A stretch of 64,000 bases of DNA from Peptoniphilaceae bacterium. GTDB taxonomy: Bacteria; Bacillota; Clostridia; Tissierellales; Peptoniphilaceae. The stretch spans positions 54,772 to 118,771 of the forward strand of contig JALFST010000024.1 in assembly GCA_022779285.1 (NCBI GenBank). Reading direction: 5' to 3'. Of this stretch, positions 43,074 to 53,246 are shown in pieces. The notes below the pieces were generated by a model. The model saw only the letters and a program-made list of their open reading frames with translations, did no database searches and was not told the origin of the DNA. The position numbers were made by a program, and so were the translations under genes. How positions within the stretch are numbered: the first letter of the stretch is position 1; the number at the start of each line of letters is the position of its first letter.

Positions 43074-44945
43074 ATGAAGGATTTTAGCGAACAATTAAAA
43101 CAGGTACCTGAGACTCCGGGCGTCTACCTGATGTTTAATGCACAAAACCAAATTATCTATGTAGGCAAGGCGATCAACCTTCGGCGCAGGGTACGCTCGT
43201 ATTTTACGGCATCGAACCATGGAAAGACGCCCAAGGTGCTCGCCATGGTGGAAAATGTTGATCATTTTGAGTACATTATCGTAAAAAGTGAGGTTGAGGC
43301 TCTGGTGCTGGAGTCGAACTTTATTAAAGAGCATGCGCCGAAATACAATATTCTTTTGCGCGATGACAAGCAATATCCATATATATGCATTTCGCACGAA
43401 AAATTTCCAAGACTGCTCAAGGTGCGCCAGGTAAAGCGCGATGGCGGCGTTTATTTTGGACCGTTTCCCAATGCATATGCGGTCAACGATACCATTCGCT
43501 TTCTTCAGCGGATTTTCGGGATACGCACCTGCTCGCTCAATTTCGATCAGGGACAGCGCCTCAAAAGGCCCTGCCTGAACTACTATATCGGTCAATGCCC
43601 CGCACCTTGTGCAGATAAGGCGGACGAGGCAAAATATTTGCAGGGAATCGAAGAAGTCGCCGAGCTTCTAAAAGGGAATGATCAATCCGTTCGCAGGCTT
43701 TTGACACAAAAGATGCAGGACGCCTCGGATGCGTTGCAATTTGAAAGGGCGGCAACGTATCGCGATCAGCTTCTCAATCTGGACGCCCTGCAGGAGAGGC
43801 AAAAGGTCACATTTACCGGCGGGAAGGATGCGGATGTTATCGCAATGGCGCGAGGAGCAAAGATGATTACCGTGCAGGTGTTCTTTGTTCGGGGAGGAAA
43901 GGTCGTAGATCGCGAGCATTTCCAGATTTCTGATGCGGTTGAGGAATCCACCGAGTCGGTGTTTTCCTCCTTTCTGAAGCAGTTCTATTGGGAAGCGCCG
44001 TATATTCCGGGCGAGATCCTGCTGGAGGCGGCTCCCGATGACATCCATGCAATTGAGCAATGGCTGACGGACAAGCGCGGGAAAAAGGTATCGCTGATTG
44101 TGCCGAAGCGAGGAGACAAATCCGCACTGGTAACGACAGCTCATGCAAATGCGGAGGAGGAGCTGATCAAGGCAGAGGCGCATGAGCAGCGCAAGGAGCG
44201 CAATGTGGATCGCGGCGTAAAGGAACTGGAGCGGATTTTAGGCGTTCCTGAGATCACACGTGTGGAATCCTATGACATTTCCAATATTTCGGGGGTACAG
44301 AACGTCGGTTCCATGGTTGTCTTTTCCCGTGAGAAAAAGCAGCCTAAGGAATATCGAAAATTTCGCATCCGAACGGTGGAGGGGCCGGATGAATATGCTT
44401 CCCAGCGGGAGATGCTCGAAAGACGCATCCGTCACGGAGCGAAAGATCGAGAGGAAGGGCGAACTTCTACAGGCTTTGGGGCGTTGCCATCCTTGATTCT
44501 GATGGATGGAGGCAAGGGACAGGTTCATCTGGCGGAAGAGATTCTTCAGCGATATCAGCTGGAGATTCCCGTAGTGGGCATGGTAAAGGATGACAAGCAT
44601 ACGACGCGCGCTCTTTTCTATCAAGGAAAAACGCTGGAGCTTGAACGCCATTCCGCACTCTATAAATATTTATATGCAATTCAGGAAGAGGTACATCGTT
44701 TTGCAATCGAGTATCATAGAAAGCTTCGGGAAAAGGACATGGTGTCCTCGGAATTGGATAATATACCGGGTATCGGTAAAAAACGCCGAACGGAGCTACT
44801 TCGAAAATTTAAAACCGTTGAGGCGGTTCGGCGTGCGAATGTCGAGGAGCTGATGCAAACGGAAGGAATGAATAAACGATCGGCCGAGGCGGTATTTCGC
44901 TATTTTCGATTGAAGGAAGGAGAGGCAAGTGACACAACTGCATAA
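43074..44945 (+). CDS. uvrC: Excinuclease ABC subunit C
   Basis: A 623-residue UvrC that makes both incisions in nucleotide excision repair. In order: GIY-YIG nuclease (PGVYLMFNAQNQIIYVGKA), UVR domain near residues 200-240 (MQDASDALQFERAATYRDQL), the RNase H-like C-terminal nuclease (ESYDISNISG, LILMDGGKGQ) and tandem helix-hairpin-helix (LDNIPGIGKKRRTELL). The ATG at 43074 is preceded by AAAGAAG; a TTG at 43050 lies within the tandem duplication. Its end overlaps hprK by 17 bases. Confidence 0.95.
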   Translation: MKDFSEQLKQVPETPGVYLMFNAQNQIIYVGKAINLRRRVRSYFTASNHGKTPKVLAMVENVDHFEYIIVKSEVEALVLESNFIKEHAPKYNILLRDDKQYPYICISHEKFPRLLKVRQVKRDGGVYFGPFPNAYAVNDTIRFLQRIFGIRTCSLNFDQGQRLKRPCLNYYIGQCPAPCADKADEAKYLQGIEEVAELLKGNDQSVRRLLTQKMQDASDALQFERAATYRDQLLNLDALQERQKVTFTGGKDADVIAMARGAKMITVQVFFVRGGKVVDREHFQISDAVEESTESVFSSFLKQFYWEAPYIPGEILLEAAPDDIHAIEQWLTDKRGKKVSLIVPKRGDKSALVTTAHANAEEELIKAEAHEQRKERNVDRGVKELERILGVPEITRVESYDISNISGVQNVGSMVVFSREKKQPKEYRKFRIRTVEGPDEYASQREMLERRIRHGAKDREEGRTSTGFGALPSLILMDGGKGQVHLAEEILQRYQLEIPVVGMVKDDKHTTRALFYQGKTLELERHSALYKYLYAIQEEVHRFAIEYHRKLREKDMVSSELDNIPGIGKKRRTELLRKFKTVEAVRRANVEELMQTEGMNKRSAEAVFRYFRLKEGEASDTTA

Positions 44946-45876
44946 TCAGGTTCGGTTATCCGAGCTGGTAAAACGTATGAAACTGGAGACGGTCTTTCAA
45001 TCCACAGACTATGATGGAATCACGATTTCGGAGATGGACCTCAATCGTCCGGGGCTGCAGCTGAGCGGATATATGGGGAATTTCCCATACAAGCGTCTGC
45101 AGATTATCGGCAGAGTGGAATACAACTATTATATGGAAATGCCGCCAAACAAGCGATATGAGCGCTTTCGAGGGATATTCTCTTATCCGATTCCGGCGCT
45201 GATCTATTCCTATAATCAGGAGATTACGCGCGATATTCTGGACCTTGCGGACTATTATAATAAGACTGTTCTACGCTCTCCGCTGCCGACGACGAAGCTG
45301 ATTGCCGATATGAATGGCGTGCTGGAGGATATTATGGCCCCCGAAACGACCATTCATGCAGGGCTCATGGAGGTTTTCGGCGCGGGAGTGCTGATTCGCG
45401 GAAAGAGCGCGGTTGGAAAGTCGGAAACCGGATTGGATCTCGTGATCCGGGGACACCGGTTGGTCGCGGATGACGTTGTCAATATCCGCCGCATAGATAA
45501 TCGTCTGATCGGCTCGGCACCGGAAAATATTCGGCATTATATGGAAATCCGCGGGCTTGGAATTTTGGACATTCGCAGACTTTACGGAGTTGGTTCAGTA
45601 AAAGAGGATGCCGATATCGAGCTGGTGATCGACCTTGAGGACTGGGACGAAAACAAGGAATATGACCGGCTTGGGCTGACCGAGGATCATACGGATATCC
45701 TGGGTGTGAGCGTTCCGCAAATTATCGTTCCGGTGAAGCCGGGGCGCAATATTTCAATGATTATCGAGGTTGCTACAAGAAATAACAGACAAAAGCAGCT
45801 GGGCTACAATGCAGCCGTGGACCTCAACCAACGTTTGATCGAAGAGGCGAATCGAATGAACGGCGTAACGGATTGA
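44929..45876 (+). CDS. hprK: HPr kinase/phosphorylase
   Basis: A 315-residue HprK that phosphorylates HPr at Ser46 for carbon catabolite control. Walker A GKSAVGKSE, the family signature MEIRGLGILDIRRLYG and the relay Asp stretch ADDVVNIR are present. The GTG start at 44929 follows GGAAGGAGAGG. Its presence shows a Gram-positive-type PTS signalling network. The link with uvrC is by overlap only. Confidence 0.95.
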   Translation: MTQLHNQVRLSELVKRMKLETVFQSTDYDGITISEMDLNRPGLQLSGYMGNFPYKRLQIIGRVEYNYYMEMPPNKRYERFRGIFSYPIPALIYSYNQEITRDILDLADYYNKTVLRSPLPTTKLIADMNGVLEDIMAPETTIHAGLMEVFGAGVLIRGKSAVGKSETGLDLVIRGHRLVADDVVNIRRIDNRLIGSAPENIRHYMEIRGLGILDIRRLYGVGSVKEDADIELVIDLEDWDENKEYDRLGLTEDHTDILGVSVPQIIVPVKPGRNISMIIEVATRNNRQKQLGYNAAVDLNQRLIEEANRMNGVTD

Positions 45877-45893
45877 GCCTCAAAATCGGCACA

Positions 45894-45921
45894 TTGACAA
45901 AATGAGCAGAGGGGATATACT
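45894..45921 (+). promoter_or_regulatory. Promoter of nifJ
   Basis: TTGACA (45894-45899), 16-base spacer, TATACT (45916-45921), giving a leader of about 80 bases. Confidence 0.75.
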
Positions 45922-45975
45922 TTAAAGAGACGCACAAATCTCGATTTGGGCGAAGTCCCGTTTTTGGGGCTATGT

Positions 45976-45989
45976 TGTGAGTAATCACA
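45976..45989. promoter_or_regulatory. Palindrome TGTGA-N4-TCACA in the nifJ leader
   Basis: TGTGAGTAATCACA lies about 48 bases after the likely transcription start. It resembles a Rex or CRP/FNR half-site pair, but the central spacer is 4 rather than 6 bases, so the regulator is uncertain. Confidence 0.4.
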
Positions 45990-46008
45990 GGTAAGATAAG
46001 GAGGAGTT

Positions 46009-49000
46009 ATGGTCCAAAAGTTTAAAACGATGGACGGCAATGAGGCTGCGGCATACGTATCCTATGCGTTTACCGAGGTTGCGACGATCTATCCGATCAC
46101 GCCTTCATCTCCGATGCCTGAGCACGTCGATACGTGGGCGGCAAATGGAATGAAAAACCTTTTCGGCAAGCCGGTCAAGGTTGTGGAAATGCAGTCAGAG
46201 GCAGGTGCTGCAGGAGCGGTTCACGGGGCATTGTCAGCGGGTTCTTTGACGACTACATATACCGCATCACAGGGGTTGTTATTGATGATCCCGAATATGT
46301 TTAAAATTGCAGGGGAACAGCTTCCCGGTGTATTCCATGTTGCAGCGCGTGCAGTCGCGTCTCAAGCACTTTCCATTTACGGCGATCACTCGGATATCAA
46401 TGCGGCGCGCATGACCGGATTTGCCTTCCTTTGCTCCAGCTCGGTGCAGGAGGCGATGGATTTGGGAGCGGTTGCTCATTTGGCGGCGATCGAGGGCTCG
46501 CTGCCGTTCTGCCATTTCTTTGACGGCTTCCGCACATCTCATGAAATTGACAAGATTCAGGTTTGGGACTTTGAAGATCTGCGTGACATGATCAATTTGG
46601 ATAAGGTAAAAGAGTTCCGCGCTCGTTCTCTCAATCCGAACCGTCCCAAGACCTATGGTACGGCACAGTCTCCGGATGTGTTTTTCCAGAATGTCGAAGC
46701 ATCAAACAGCTATTATACGGATATCATTCCTGTAGTGGAAAAGTATATGGCGAAGGTCAGTGAAAAGACCGGCCGTTCCTATCATCTCTTTGACTATTAT
46801 GGAGATCCTCAGGCAGAGCATGTAGTGGTTCTCATGGGTTCCGTTGCGGGCGCTATGCAGGAGGTTGTAGATCATCTCAGAGAAAAAGAGGGCAAGAAGG
46901 TCGGTGTTGTCGTAGTACGTCTCTATCGTCCATTCAGCGCAAAGCATCTTCTTGCGGCAATTCCGGAAACGGCAACCAGGATCACGGTTCTCGACCGTAC
47001 TAAGGAAAAGGGCGCTTTGGGCGAGCCTCTTCTCATGGATGTACAGTCCGCATTCTACAGCTCGGAGAGACATCCTCTCATCGTTGGCGGACGCTATGGC
47101 CTTGGTTCCAAGGATACCACTCCGACCCATTTGCTTGCGGTATTCCGCAATATGGAAAAGGATGAGCCGAAGAATCATTTCACCATCGGCATTGAGGATG
47201 ATGTGACGCATCTTTCTCTGGATCAGAGCGAGACGCTCTATATCGCCGAGGAAGGCACCAAGCGCTGCAAATTCTGGGGCTTCGGATCGGACGGCACCGT
47301 CGGCGCCAACAAGCAGGCAATCAAGATCATCGGCGATAACACCGATATGTATGCACAGGGATATTTCGACTATGACTCCAAAAAGTCCGGCGGCTTGACG
47401 GTATCTCACCTTCGTTTCGGAAAGCTTCCCATCCGTTCCACGTATCTTTTGGATGAGGCGGACTTCATTTCCTGCTCCAAGCAGGCATATGTACATCAGT
47501 ATGATTTGCTCCGCGGACTGAAAAAAGGCGGTACTTTCCTGCTGAACTGCACCTGGACGCCGGAAGAACTTGATGAGCATCTTCCCGGACAGATGAAGCG
47601 CGCTCTTGCGGAGAAGAACATCGAATTCTATCTCATCAATGCAACAGGCATTGCTCAGGAGCTCGGACTTGGAAGCCGCACCAACATGATCATGCAGTCG
47701 GCATTTTTTGAGCTCTCCAAGGTGCTTCCGATTGAAGAGGCGGTTGCTCACTTAAAAGACTCTATCGTAAAGGCGTATGGACACAAGGGCGATGACGTCG
47801 TTCAGATGAACTACAACGCTGTGGATCGCGGAATCTCCGCTCTTCAAAAGGTAGAGGTTCCTGCGGAATGGGCAAATGCAAAGGACGATGTTGTCGATCT
47901 TACCGGCGCTCCGGAGTTCTTCACAAAGGTCGTTTCCAAGATGCTGCGTCATGAAGGCGATGATCTTCCCGTTTCCGCATTTGCGGATCGTCCGGACGGA
48001 CATTGGGATAACGGCACCACCGCTTATGAGAAGCGCGGTATCGCGGTATTCAATCCCGAGTGGCAGATTGAAAATTGTATCCAATGCAACCAGTGCTCTT
48101 ATGTTTGTCCGCATGCGGCGATTCGCCCGTTCCTGCTGAACGAGGAAGAGGCAGCCAATGCGCCGGAAGGCTTTGAGACAAAGAAGGCAATCGGCAAGGG
48201 TCTGGAAGGCCTCAGCTTCCGTATTCAGGTTTCTCAGCTTGACTGCACGGGCTGCGGAAACTGTGCGGATGTTTGCCCGGCAAAAGAAAAGGCTCTCATT
48301 ATGAAGCCGTTCGAAGAGCAGTATGAGCAGCAGAAGGGCTTCTGGACATATGCAAATGAGAAGGTCGGATACAAAGAGGACCTCATGGACGTCAACACCG
48401 TAAAGGGAACCCAGTTCAAGCAGCCTCTGATGGAATTCTCAGGCGCTTGTGCAGGCTGCGGCGAGACTCCTTACGTTAAGCTCGTCACACAGCTCTTCGG
48501 CGATCACATGATGATTGCAAACGCAACGGGTTGCTCGTCCATTTGGGGAGCATCCGCACCGGCGACTCCATATACCGTCAATGCCTGCGGAGAGGGCCCG
48601 TCATGGGGGAACTCCCTGTTTGAGGACGCTGCGGAATACGGCTATGGACAGCTCTTGTCTGCGGAATCCAACCGCGAGTATATCGCTACTAAAATGAATG
48701 AATTCAAGGCGTTAAACCTCAACACGAAATGGAATGAGCTCTTTGACGCATGGATCGAAGGCAGCAACGACTACAAGGCTTCCAAGAAAGCAACTGTTGA
48801 AATTCTCAACAATGCTGATGAGAAGGTTGACAGTGCGGAAGGTCAGGCTTTACTCCAGGATATTCTGGACATGAAGGATTATATGATCAAGAAGTCTGTT
48901 TGGATCTTCGGCGGTGACGGTTGGGCATATGACATCGGATACGGCGGATTGGATCATGTGCTTGCTTCCGGCAAGGACATCAACATTCTCGTTTTGAATA

Positions 49001-49545
49001 CCGAGGTATACTCCAACACAGGCGGTCAGGCATCCAAGGCAACGCCGATTGCGGCTATTGCACAGTTTGCAGCTGCCGGTAAGCGCATCCAGTCCAAGGA
49101 TCTCGGACGTATGCAAAGCAGCTATGGCTATGTATATTGTGCTCAGGTTGCTATGGGAGCAAATCAGAACCAGACGCTCAAGGCAATCCGTGAGGCGGAA
49201 AGCTACAACGGACCATCCCTTGTGATCGCATATGCGCCCTGCATCAACCATGGTATCCGCATCGGCATGGGACGCAGCCAGAGACGTGAAAAACAGGCTG
49301 TGGAAGCCGGATACTGGCATCTGTGGAGATTCGATCCTCGTCTTGCCGACGAAGGAAAGAATCCGTTCCAGCTGGATTCCAAGGAGCCGACCGGAGACTT
49401 CCAGGAATTCCTGCAGGGAGAGGTTCGTTACTCCTCTTTGAAGCGCAACTTCCCGGATGTAGCGCAGGAGCTTTATGATGCTTCCGAAAAGGCGGCAAAA
49501 GAGCGCTACAAGGAATATGTACGCCTTGCAAATATGGAATATTAA
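46009..49545 (+). CDS. nifJ: Pyruvate:ferredoxin (flavodoxin) oxidoreductase
   Basis: A 1178-residue one-chain PFOR that turns pyruvate and CoA into acetyl-CoA, CO2 and reduced ferredoxin. It has the N-terminal domain (YPITPSSPMPEH), the central region, two ferredoxin motifs (CIQCNQCSYVC from residue 690 and CTGCGNCADVC from 746), and the TPP domain (ACAGCGETPYVKL, GGDGWAYDIGYGGLDHV, NTEVYSNTGGQ). AAGGAGG precedes the ATG. It has its own promoter and terminator. It is the main acetyl-CoA source and ferredoxin reducer implied by the window. Confidence 0.97.
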   Translation: MVQKFKTMDGNEAAAYVSYAFTEVATIYPITPSSPMPEHVDTWAANGMKNLFGKPVKVVEMQSEAGAAGAVHGALSAGSLTTTYTASQGLLLMIPNMFKIAGEQLPGVFHVAARAVASQALSIYGDHSDINAARMTGFAFLCSSSVQEAMDLGAVAHLAAIEGSLPFCHFFDGFRTSHEIDKIQVWDFEDLRDMINLDKVKEFRARSLNPNRPKTYGTAQSPDVFFQNVEASNSYYTDIIPVVEKYMAKVSEKTGRSYHLFDYYGDPQAEHVVVLMGSVAGAMQEVVDHLREKEGKKVGVVVVRLYRPFSAKHLLAAIPETATRITVLDRTKEKGALGEPLLMDVQSAFYSSERHPLIVGGRYGLGSKDTTPTHLLAVFRNMEKDEPKNHFTIGIEDDVTHLSLDQSETLYIAEEGTKRCKFWGFGSDGTVGANKQAIKIIGDNTDMYAQGYFDYDSKKSGGLTVSHLRFGKLPIRSTYLLDEADFISCSKQAYVHQYDLLRGLKKGGTFLLNCTWTPEELDEHLPGQMKRALAEKNIEFYLINATGIAQELGLGSRTNMIMQSAFFELSKVLPIEEAVAHLKDSIVKAYGHKGDDVVQMNYNAVDRGISALQKVEVPAEWANAKDDVVDLTGAPEFFTKVVSKMLRHEGDDLPVSAFADRPDGHWDNGTTAYEKRGIAVFNPEWQIENCIQCNQCSYVCPHAAIRPFLLNEEEAANAPEGFETKKAIGKGLEGLSFRIQVSQLDCTGCGNCADVCPAKEKALIMKPFEEQYEQQKGFWTYANEKVGYKEDLMDVNTVKGTQFKQPLMEFSGACAGCGETPYVKLVTQLFGDHMMIANATGCSSIWGASAPATPYTVNACGEGPSWGNSLFEDAAEYGYGQLLSAESNREYIATKMNEFKALNLNTKWNELFDAWIEGSNDYKASKKATVEILNNADEKVDSAEGQALLQDILDMKDYMIKKSVWIFGGDGWAYDIGYGGLDHVLASGKDINILVLNTEVYSNTGGQASKATPIAAIAQFAAAGKRIQSKDLGRMQSSYGYVYCAQVAMGANQNQTLKAIREAESYNGPSLVIAYAPCINHGIRIGMGRSQRREKQAVEAGYWHLWRFDPRLADEGKNPFQLDSKEPTGDFQEFLQGEVRYSSLKRNFPDVAQELYDASEKAAKERYKEYVRLANMEY

Positions 49546-49558
49546 TCGTTTTTCCGAA

Positions 49559-49593
49559 AGGCCCTGTGAGCATGCTCACAGGGCCTTTTTTTC
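49559..49593 (+). terminator. Intrinsic terminator after nifJ
   Basis: AGGCCCTGTGAG pairs with CTCACAGGGCCT around CATG, followed by T6. Confidence 0.9.
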
Positions 49594-49950
49594 GGATTCC
49601 GGAAAACGAGATTGCTGGAATCCGTTGATTTTCTCGAAGCGAAACGCTGCAAGCGTTTACAGGAACAGGGAATATTGATGGCTCTAAACAGCTTTGCATT
49701 TGATAACAAGTTTGCTATTATTCAATTAGAAAAGAAATCAAAACAAACATAGGAAAAGTGCTCTTGAGGTAAAAGGGAATTCTGTTTTTCGGAGCAACTT
49801 GGCCAAATCCAATTCATCAGCCGAGAGAACTTGGCGGAGAGCTATGTAGTTTTTGTGGAGGATCTATGATACTGATCGACAAAATACTTGTGCAGTAGCT
49901 TCCACCATGTTGTTTTTTACCGTCCATTTACCCGCTCTAAGGAGGTGAAA
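49594..49950. other. Gap before cassette B with one unexplained short open frame
   Basis: From about 49600 to 49752 one plus-strand frame is open and reads RKTRLLESVDFLEAKRC and further LNSFAFDNKFAIIQLEKK to TAG, but it has no good start or ribosome-binding site. It may be the tail of a lost gene. No secreted-peptide gene like the one in cassette A is visible. The rest holds no clear signal. Confidence 0.3.
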
Positions 49951-50454
49951 ATGAGAAAGAGACAATTGCGTTTTCTTCCTGTTTTTATAGGGATGATTCT
50001 TCTTACTGCGTGTCAGACGCAGCGAAAAGAACCGGAATCCATTGTCGTTGAAAATTCAACGTCTGCCGTTACGGAATCCTCCGAATCTGCATTCGGAGAG
50101 ATGCCTACGCAGGCCAATTGGCCTGCTCCGGATGCAGGTGGCAGCTATCATGCGGAATATCGAGACGGATATAGAGAAATTATCGGCTATAATCAGGATT
50201 TCAGGGGAAGTATTCCGGCAACCAACCGTGTGGATATCCGTATCCCGGAGAATCAGTCTGAGATGACGGGGAAGATTCTGATTCCTGCTTTTGTGACAAA
50301 CCGGAAAGAGGTGGTCTATCAATTCACATTGTCAGGGGAGACGCCGGTTCTCACAGAATGGAAATTGATATCAGGAGAAGATATCTACACCCCGGATACG
50401 GAAAAAATAGAAAGCATATTACGCGGTTTCTTTCAAATGTTTACCGCAGAGTAG
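49951..50454 (+). CDS. Lipoprotein of the bacteriocin-type cassette B
   Basis: A 167-residue lipoprotein: charged MRKRQLRF, hydrophobic core, lipobox LTAC (C21), then an acidic/Ser-rich linker (ENSTSAVTESSES) and a mature domain with no family I recognise. AAGGAGGTG lies 4-5 bases before the ATG. It matches the position and design of the lipoprotein at 24058, directly before the large membrane protein. Confidence 0.75.
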   Translation: MRKRQLRFLPVFIGMILLTACQTQRKEPESIVVENSTSAVTESSESAFGEMPTQANWPAPDAGGSYHAEYRDGYREIIGYNQDFRGSIPATNRVDIRIPENQSEMTGKILIPAFVTNRKEVVYQFTLSGETPVLTEWKLISGEDIYTPDTEKIESILRGFFQMFTAE

Positions 50455-50468
50455 AAATGAGGAGAGTG

Positions 50469-52538
50469 ATGAAAAGGAAAATGAGTTTTCCATACGCCAT
50501 TTTTATCACTCTCTTTTTTGTCTCTTTATTTCTGTCTTATCAGGAAAAAGACAAGTCCAATGTATACAATCTTTTTGATTTTTATCAGGGAAGGGAAAAC
50601 AATTCCGTCATTTTGAAGACCGGAACCTTTTCGCGGGATTCCGCAGATCTGATTGACTGGCTGATCGCTTATGAGAAAGAACATCCTGTCGATTTTATTA
50701 TCGAACACTACATTTTTGATCAGAAAAATCAAGTGTCTGCCATTCATTTTTATATTGCTGCGCAGGATGAGGATGTGCGCAATCTGTATTTAAAGAATTA
50801 TCCGCTTCCCGAGACTTTTTCACTGGAAAAAACAGGGCTATCCTCCGAACGGGAAAATGGAGATTTCCAAAGGATATTTCTATTTCAGAGGCAGATCGGT
50901 ATGCGGATCCGGTCCTTGGAAAAACTGAAAACGGAAGAGAATTTTCCTATTGAGTCGATTCATTATTTTTCCGATTCGGCAGAGGAGAAAAAATCATTTG
51001 AAGAAGCATTTTCTGGTCATTTCGGAAATCTCATCAAGAATTTCGGGGTTGCCGAAAATGAATCCTATGCCATTGATCATGAACTCTTGCGCTACAGCTA
51101 CTATTTTTGTGTCGTGGCGGCAGGACTTCTGATCTTTATGAACTGCTTTTATCTTTCCAAAAAAACATCACAAATTGCTGTGCTCAGAGCCAACGGATTT
51201 CGGAATCAGGACATGTTTTTGAAAATCTATGGAAAAGAGAGCCTGAAGCTTCTGTTACTTTCCTGCCTTTTGCCTCTTATGTTGTATGGAGCGGTGATTC
51301 ATTCGGTGAACATTCGTGCGCTTCAATTTTTAGCAAAGCTTTCTTCTCAGGTTTTCATTTTCTATGTCATCTACCTTGTGATTGCGTGGTGGGGAATCCT
51401 CTTTGTCCAAGGGTTTTCGTTGGTGGCTTTGATAAAAAAAAGAGGCTTTCATCAATCGATTTTAAAGTTCACCTTTCTTTTGAGCATTGTTTTCATCGTG
51501 CCGCTCTCTTCTCTCTTAAATCAAGACATCCGAATGCTCTTTCAGGAGATGCTTCCCTCGACGATCCAGCTGATACAGAAGCAAAGAAATTATAAAAATA
51601 TTTTTTTCTGGGAAGGATTCCGATCGGATTCCTTAGCGTTTGATTTTGATGAAGATGCCTATTTTATGGGTGAGAAGAGTCAAATCAATCAAGCTCATCA
51701 AGAGGTTTATGAACGTCTTATGGAAGAAAATAAGCTTTATTTTTTCCGGCCGAAAATGATAGCGGATGCTCTTTATCGGGATTACTTGGTGACATTTGTC
51801 AACCGCGCATATCTTCGTTCCATAGAGCTTGGAAAAGAGGAGGATTTTCAGGAACCCGACGTGCTCCATTTATTTATGAGCAGCAAGGACTTGCGACAGG
51901 GAAAATGGAAAGGAATGGAGTTGGATCCGAGATTTCAAAGATGTGTCATTCATTCGTACGGGACAGCACATTTTGAAGACTATGATCACCTGGAAAAATC
52001 GGATACACAGGATCCGATCCTCGCCTTTTCCACAAGCCGGGAATATTCGATGATTCCCGCCATCAATTCACAGGTTGTATTTCATGATATTTCGATCGAG
52101 GAATTAAATCAACGCTTGGACAGTGTCGGTTGGAAGGAAAGATATGTTCTTGTAACCGGCCGGGAACAATTGCAAAGCTATTGGTTTGCTTGGAGCAAGG
52201 ATCTGGCAAAGCTGATGCTCACTTTGCTTCCGGGAATCATGCTTGTTTTTGTTATTTTGGATCATCTTCGTTATTTTTATTATGTTACGTATCAAAAGCA
52301 TTTCACTTTATTTTATTTTCATGGTTGGAGTGTGATGCGAGCACTTCGCCGTTTTATACTTGGTGCATGTGTGATCTTAGCGACAGGAGTAGTTCTACAG
52401 ATGCTTATTTTGCGTTCGGTGATGATATATTTTGATGCATATGTGGCTGTTATCCTGCTTCTTGAAATTCTCCTGCTCCGCAAGCAGTATAGGAACACAC
52501 ATGTGCAGCAAGCCTTGAAAGGGATGGGAAGAGAATGA
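50469..52538 (+). CDS. DUF1430-like bacteriocin-associated membrane protein, paralogue B
   Basis: A 689-residue FtsX/MacB-like permease with the same layout as the product at 24604: N-terminal helix (YAIFITLFFVSLFLSY), an extracellular domain, a central block of about four membrane segments (~205-345), a second extracellular domain, and three C-terminal segments. Shared points include DKSNVYNLFDFYQ against DASNLHNLFGGID after the first helix. Of two ATGs, the one at 50469 has AGGAG upstream. Its end overlaps the ATPase gene by 4 bases. Confidence 0.8.
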   Translation: MKRKMSFPYAIFITLFFVSLFLSYQEKDKSNVYNLFDFYQGRENNSVILKTGTFSRDSADLIDWLIAYEKEHPVDFIIEHYIFDQKNQVSAIHFYIAAQDEDVRNLYLKNYPLPETFSLEKTGLSSERENGDFQRIFLFQRQIGMRIRSLEKLKTEENFPIESIHYFSDSAEEKKSFEEAFSGHFGNLIKNFGVAENESYAIDHELLRYSYYFCVVAAGLLIFMNCFYLSKKTSQIAVLRANGFRNQDMFLKIYGKESLKLLLLSCLLPLMLYGAVIHSVNIRALQFLAKLSSQVFIFYVIYLVIAWWGILFVQGFSLVALIKKRGFHQSILKFTFLLSIVFIVPLSSLLNQDIRMLFQEMLPSTIQLIQKQRNYKNIFFWEGFRSDSLAFDFDEDAYFMGEKSQINQAHQEVYERLMEENKLYFFRPKMIADALYRDYLVTFVNRAYLRSIELGKEEDFQEPDVLHLFMSSKDLRQGKWKGMELDPRFQRCVIHSYGTAHFEDYDHLEKSDTQDPILAFSTSREYSMIPAINSQVVFHDISIEELNQRLDSVGWKERYVLVTGREQLQSYWFAWSKDLAKLMLTLLPGIMLVFVILDHLRYFYYVTYQKHFTLFYFHGWSVMRALRRFILGACVILATGVVLQMLILRSVMIYFDAYVAVILLLEILLLRKQYRNTHVQQALKGMGRE

Positions 52539-53182
52539 ATTCGATTTTGCGCTTACGGGACATCAACAAATCTTATGAGGGACACGTCATTCTGCACGGA
52601 CTGTCTCTGGAAATTTTTCCGGGAGAAAGCTATGCCGTTGTCGGAAAATCGGGAGCAGGCAAATCTACCTTGCTCAATATTATGGGGCTCCTGGAGAAGC
52701 CGGATCAGGGAGAAATCTCTTATTTCGGAGAAGTGATCCATGCAGGGAACAAGAGAAAGATTCAGAAAATTCTGCGTGAGCAAATAGGCTATCTCTTTCA
52801 AAATTATGCTTTAGTCGAAGAAGAAACAGTTCGATACAATATCGGGATCGGGTTGCAATACCGCAATGACTTACGTTCCAAATCTATGAGGGCGCAGGAA
52901 ATTCAACACCTGCTGAGGATTGTAGGCATGGATGGCATGGAGGAGCGAAAAATCTTTTCCTTGTCAGGCGGAGAGCAGCAAAGAATCGCATTGGCAAGGG
53001 TTCTGGGAAAACCGTGTTCCGTCATTCTTGCCGATGAACCGACGGGGAATCTGGATATCGAAAACAGCAAGCAGGTCATTCGTCTCTTAATGGAGCAAAC
53101 GAAGGGCAAAAAGGCCATCGTTGTGGTCACACATGACCGATCCTTTCTTCCGGCATTTGATCATGTAATCGAGCTGTCATAA
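52535..53182 (+). CDS. ABC transporter ATPase, lactococcin-972 export type, paralogue B
   Basis: A 215-residue ATPase with Walker A GKSGAGKST at 37-45, signature LSGGEQQR and Walker B VILADEPTGNLD. It is clearly paralogous to the ATPase at 22948 (shared KPCSVI, YLFQNYAL). In this cassette the order is lipoprotein, permease, ATPase, whereas in cassette A the ATPase comes first. The ATGA overlap with the permease shows translational coupling. Confidence 0.9.
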   Translation: MNSILRLRDINKSYEGHVILHGLSLEIFPGESYAVVGKSGAGKSTLLNIMGLLEKPDQGEISYFGEVIHAGNKRKIQKILREQIGYLFQNYALVEEETVRYNIGIGLQYRNDLRSKSMRAQEIQHLLRIVGMDGMEERKIFSLSGGEQQRIALARVLGKPCSVILADEPTGNLDIENSKQVIRLLMEQTKGKKAIVVVTHDRSFLPAFDHVIELS

Positions 53183-53246
53183 AACCATAATTTTGTGGAC
53201 GGGATTCAGCACCATTCATTTTTAGAATTCGTCATATCCAACAACA

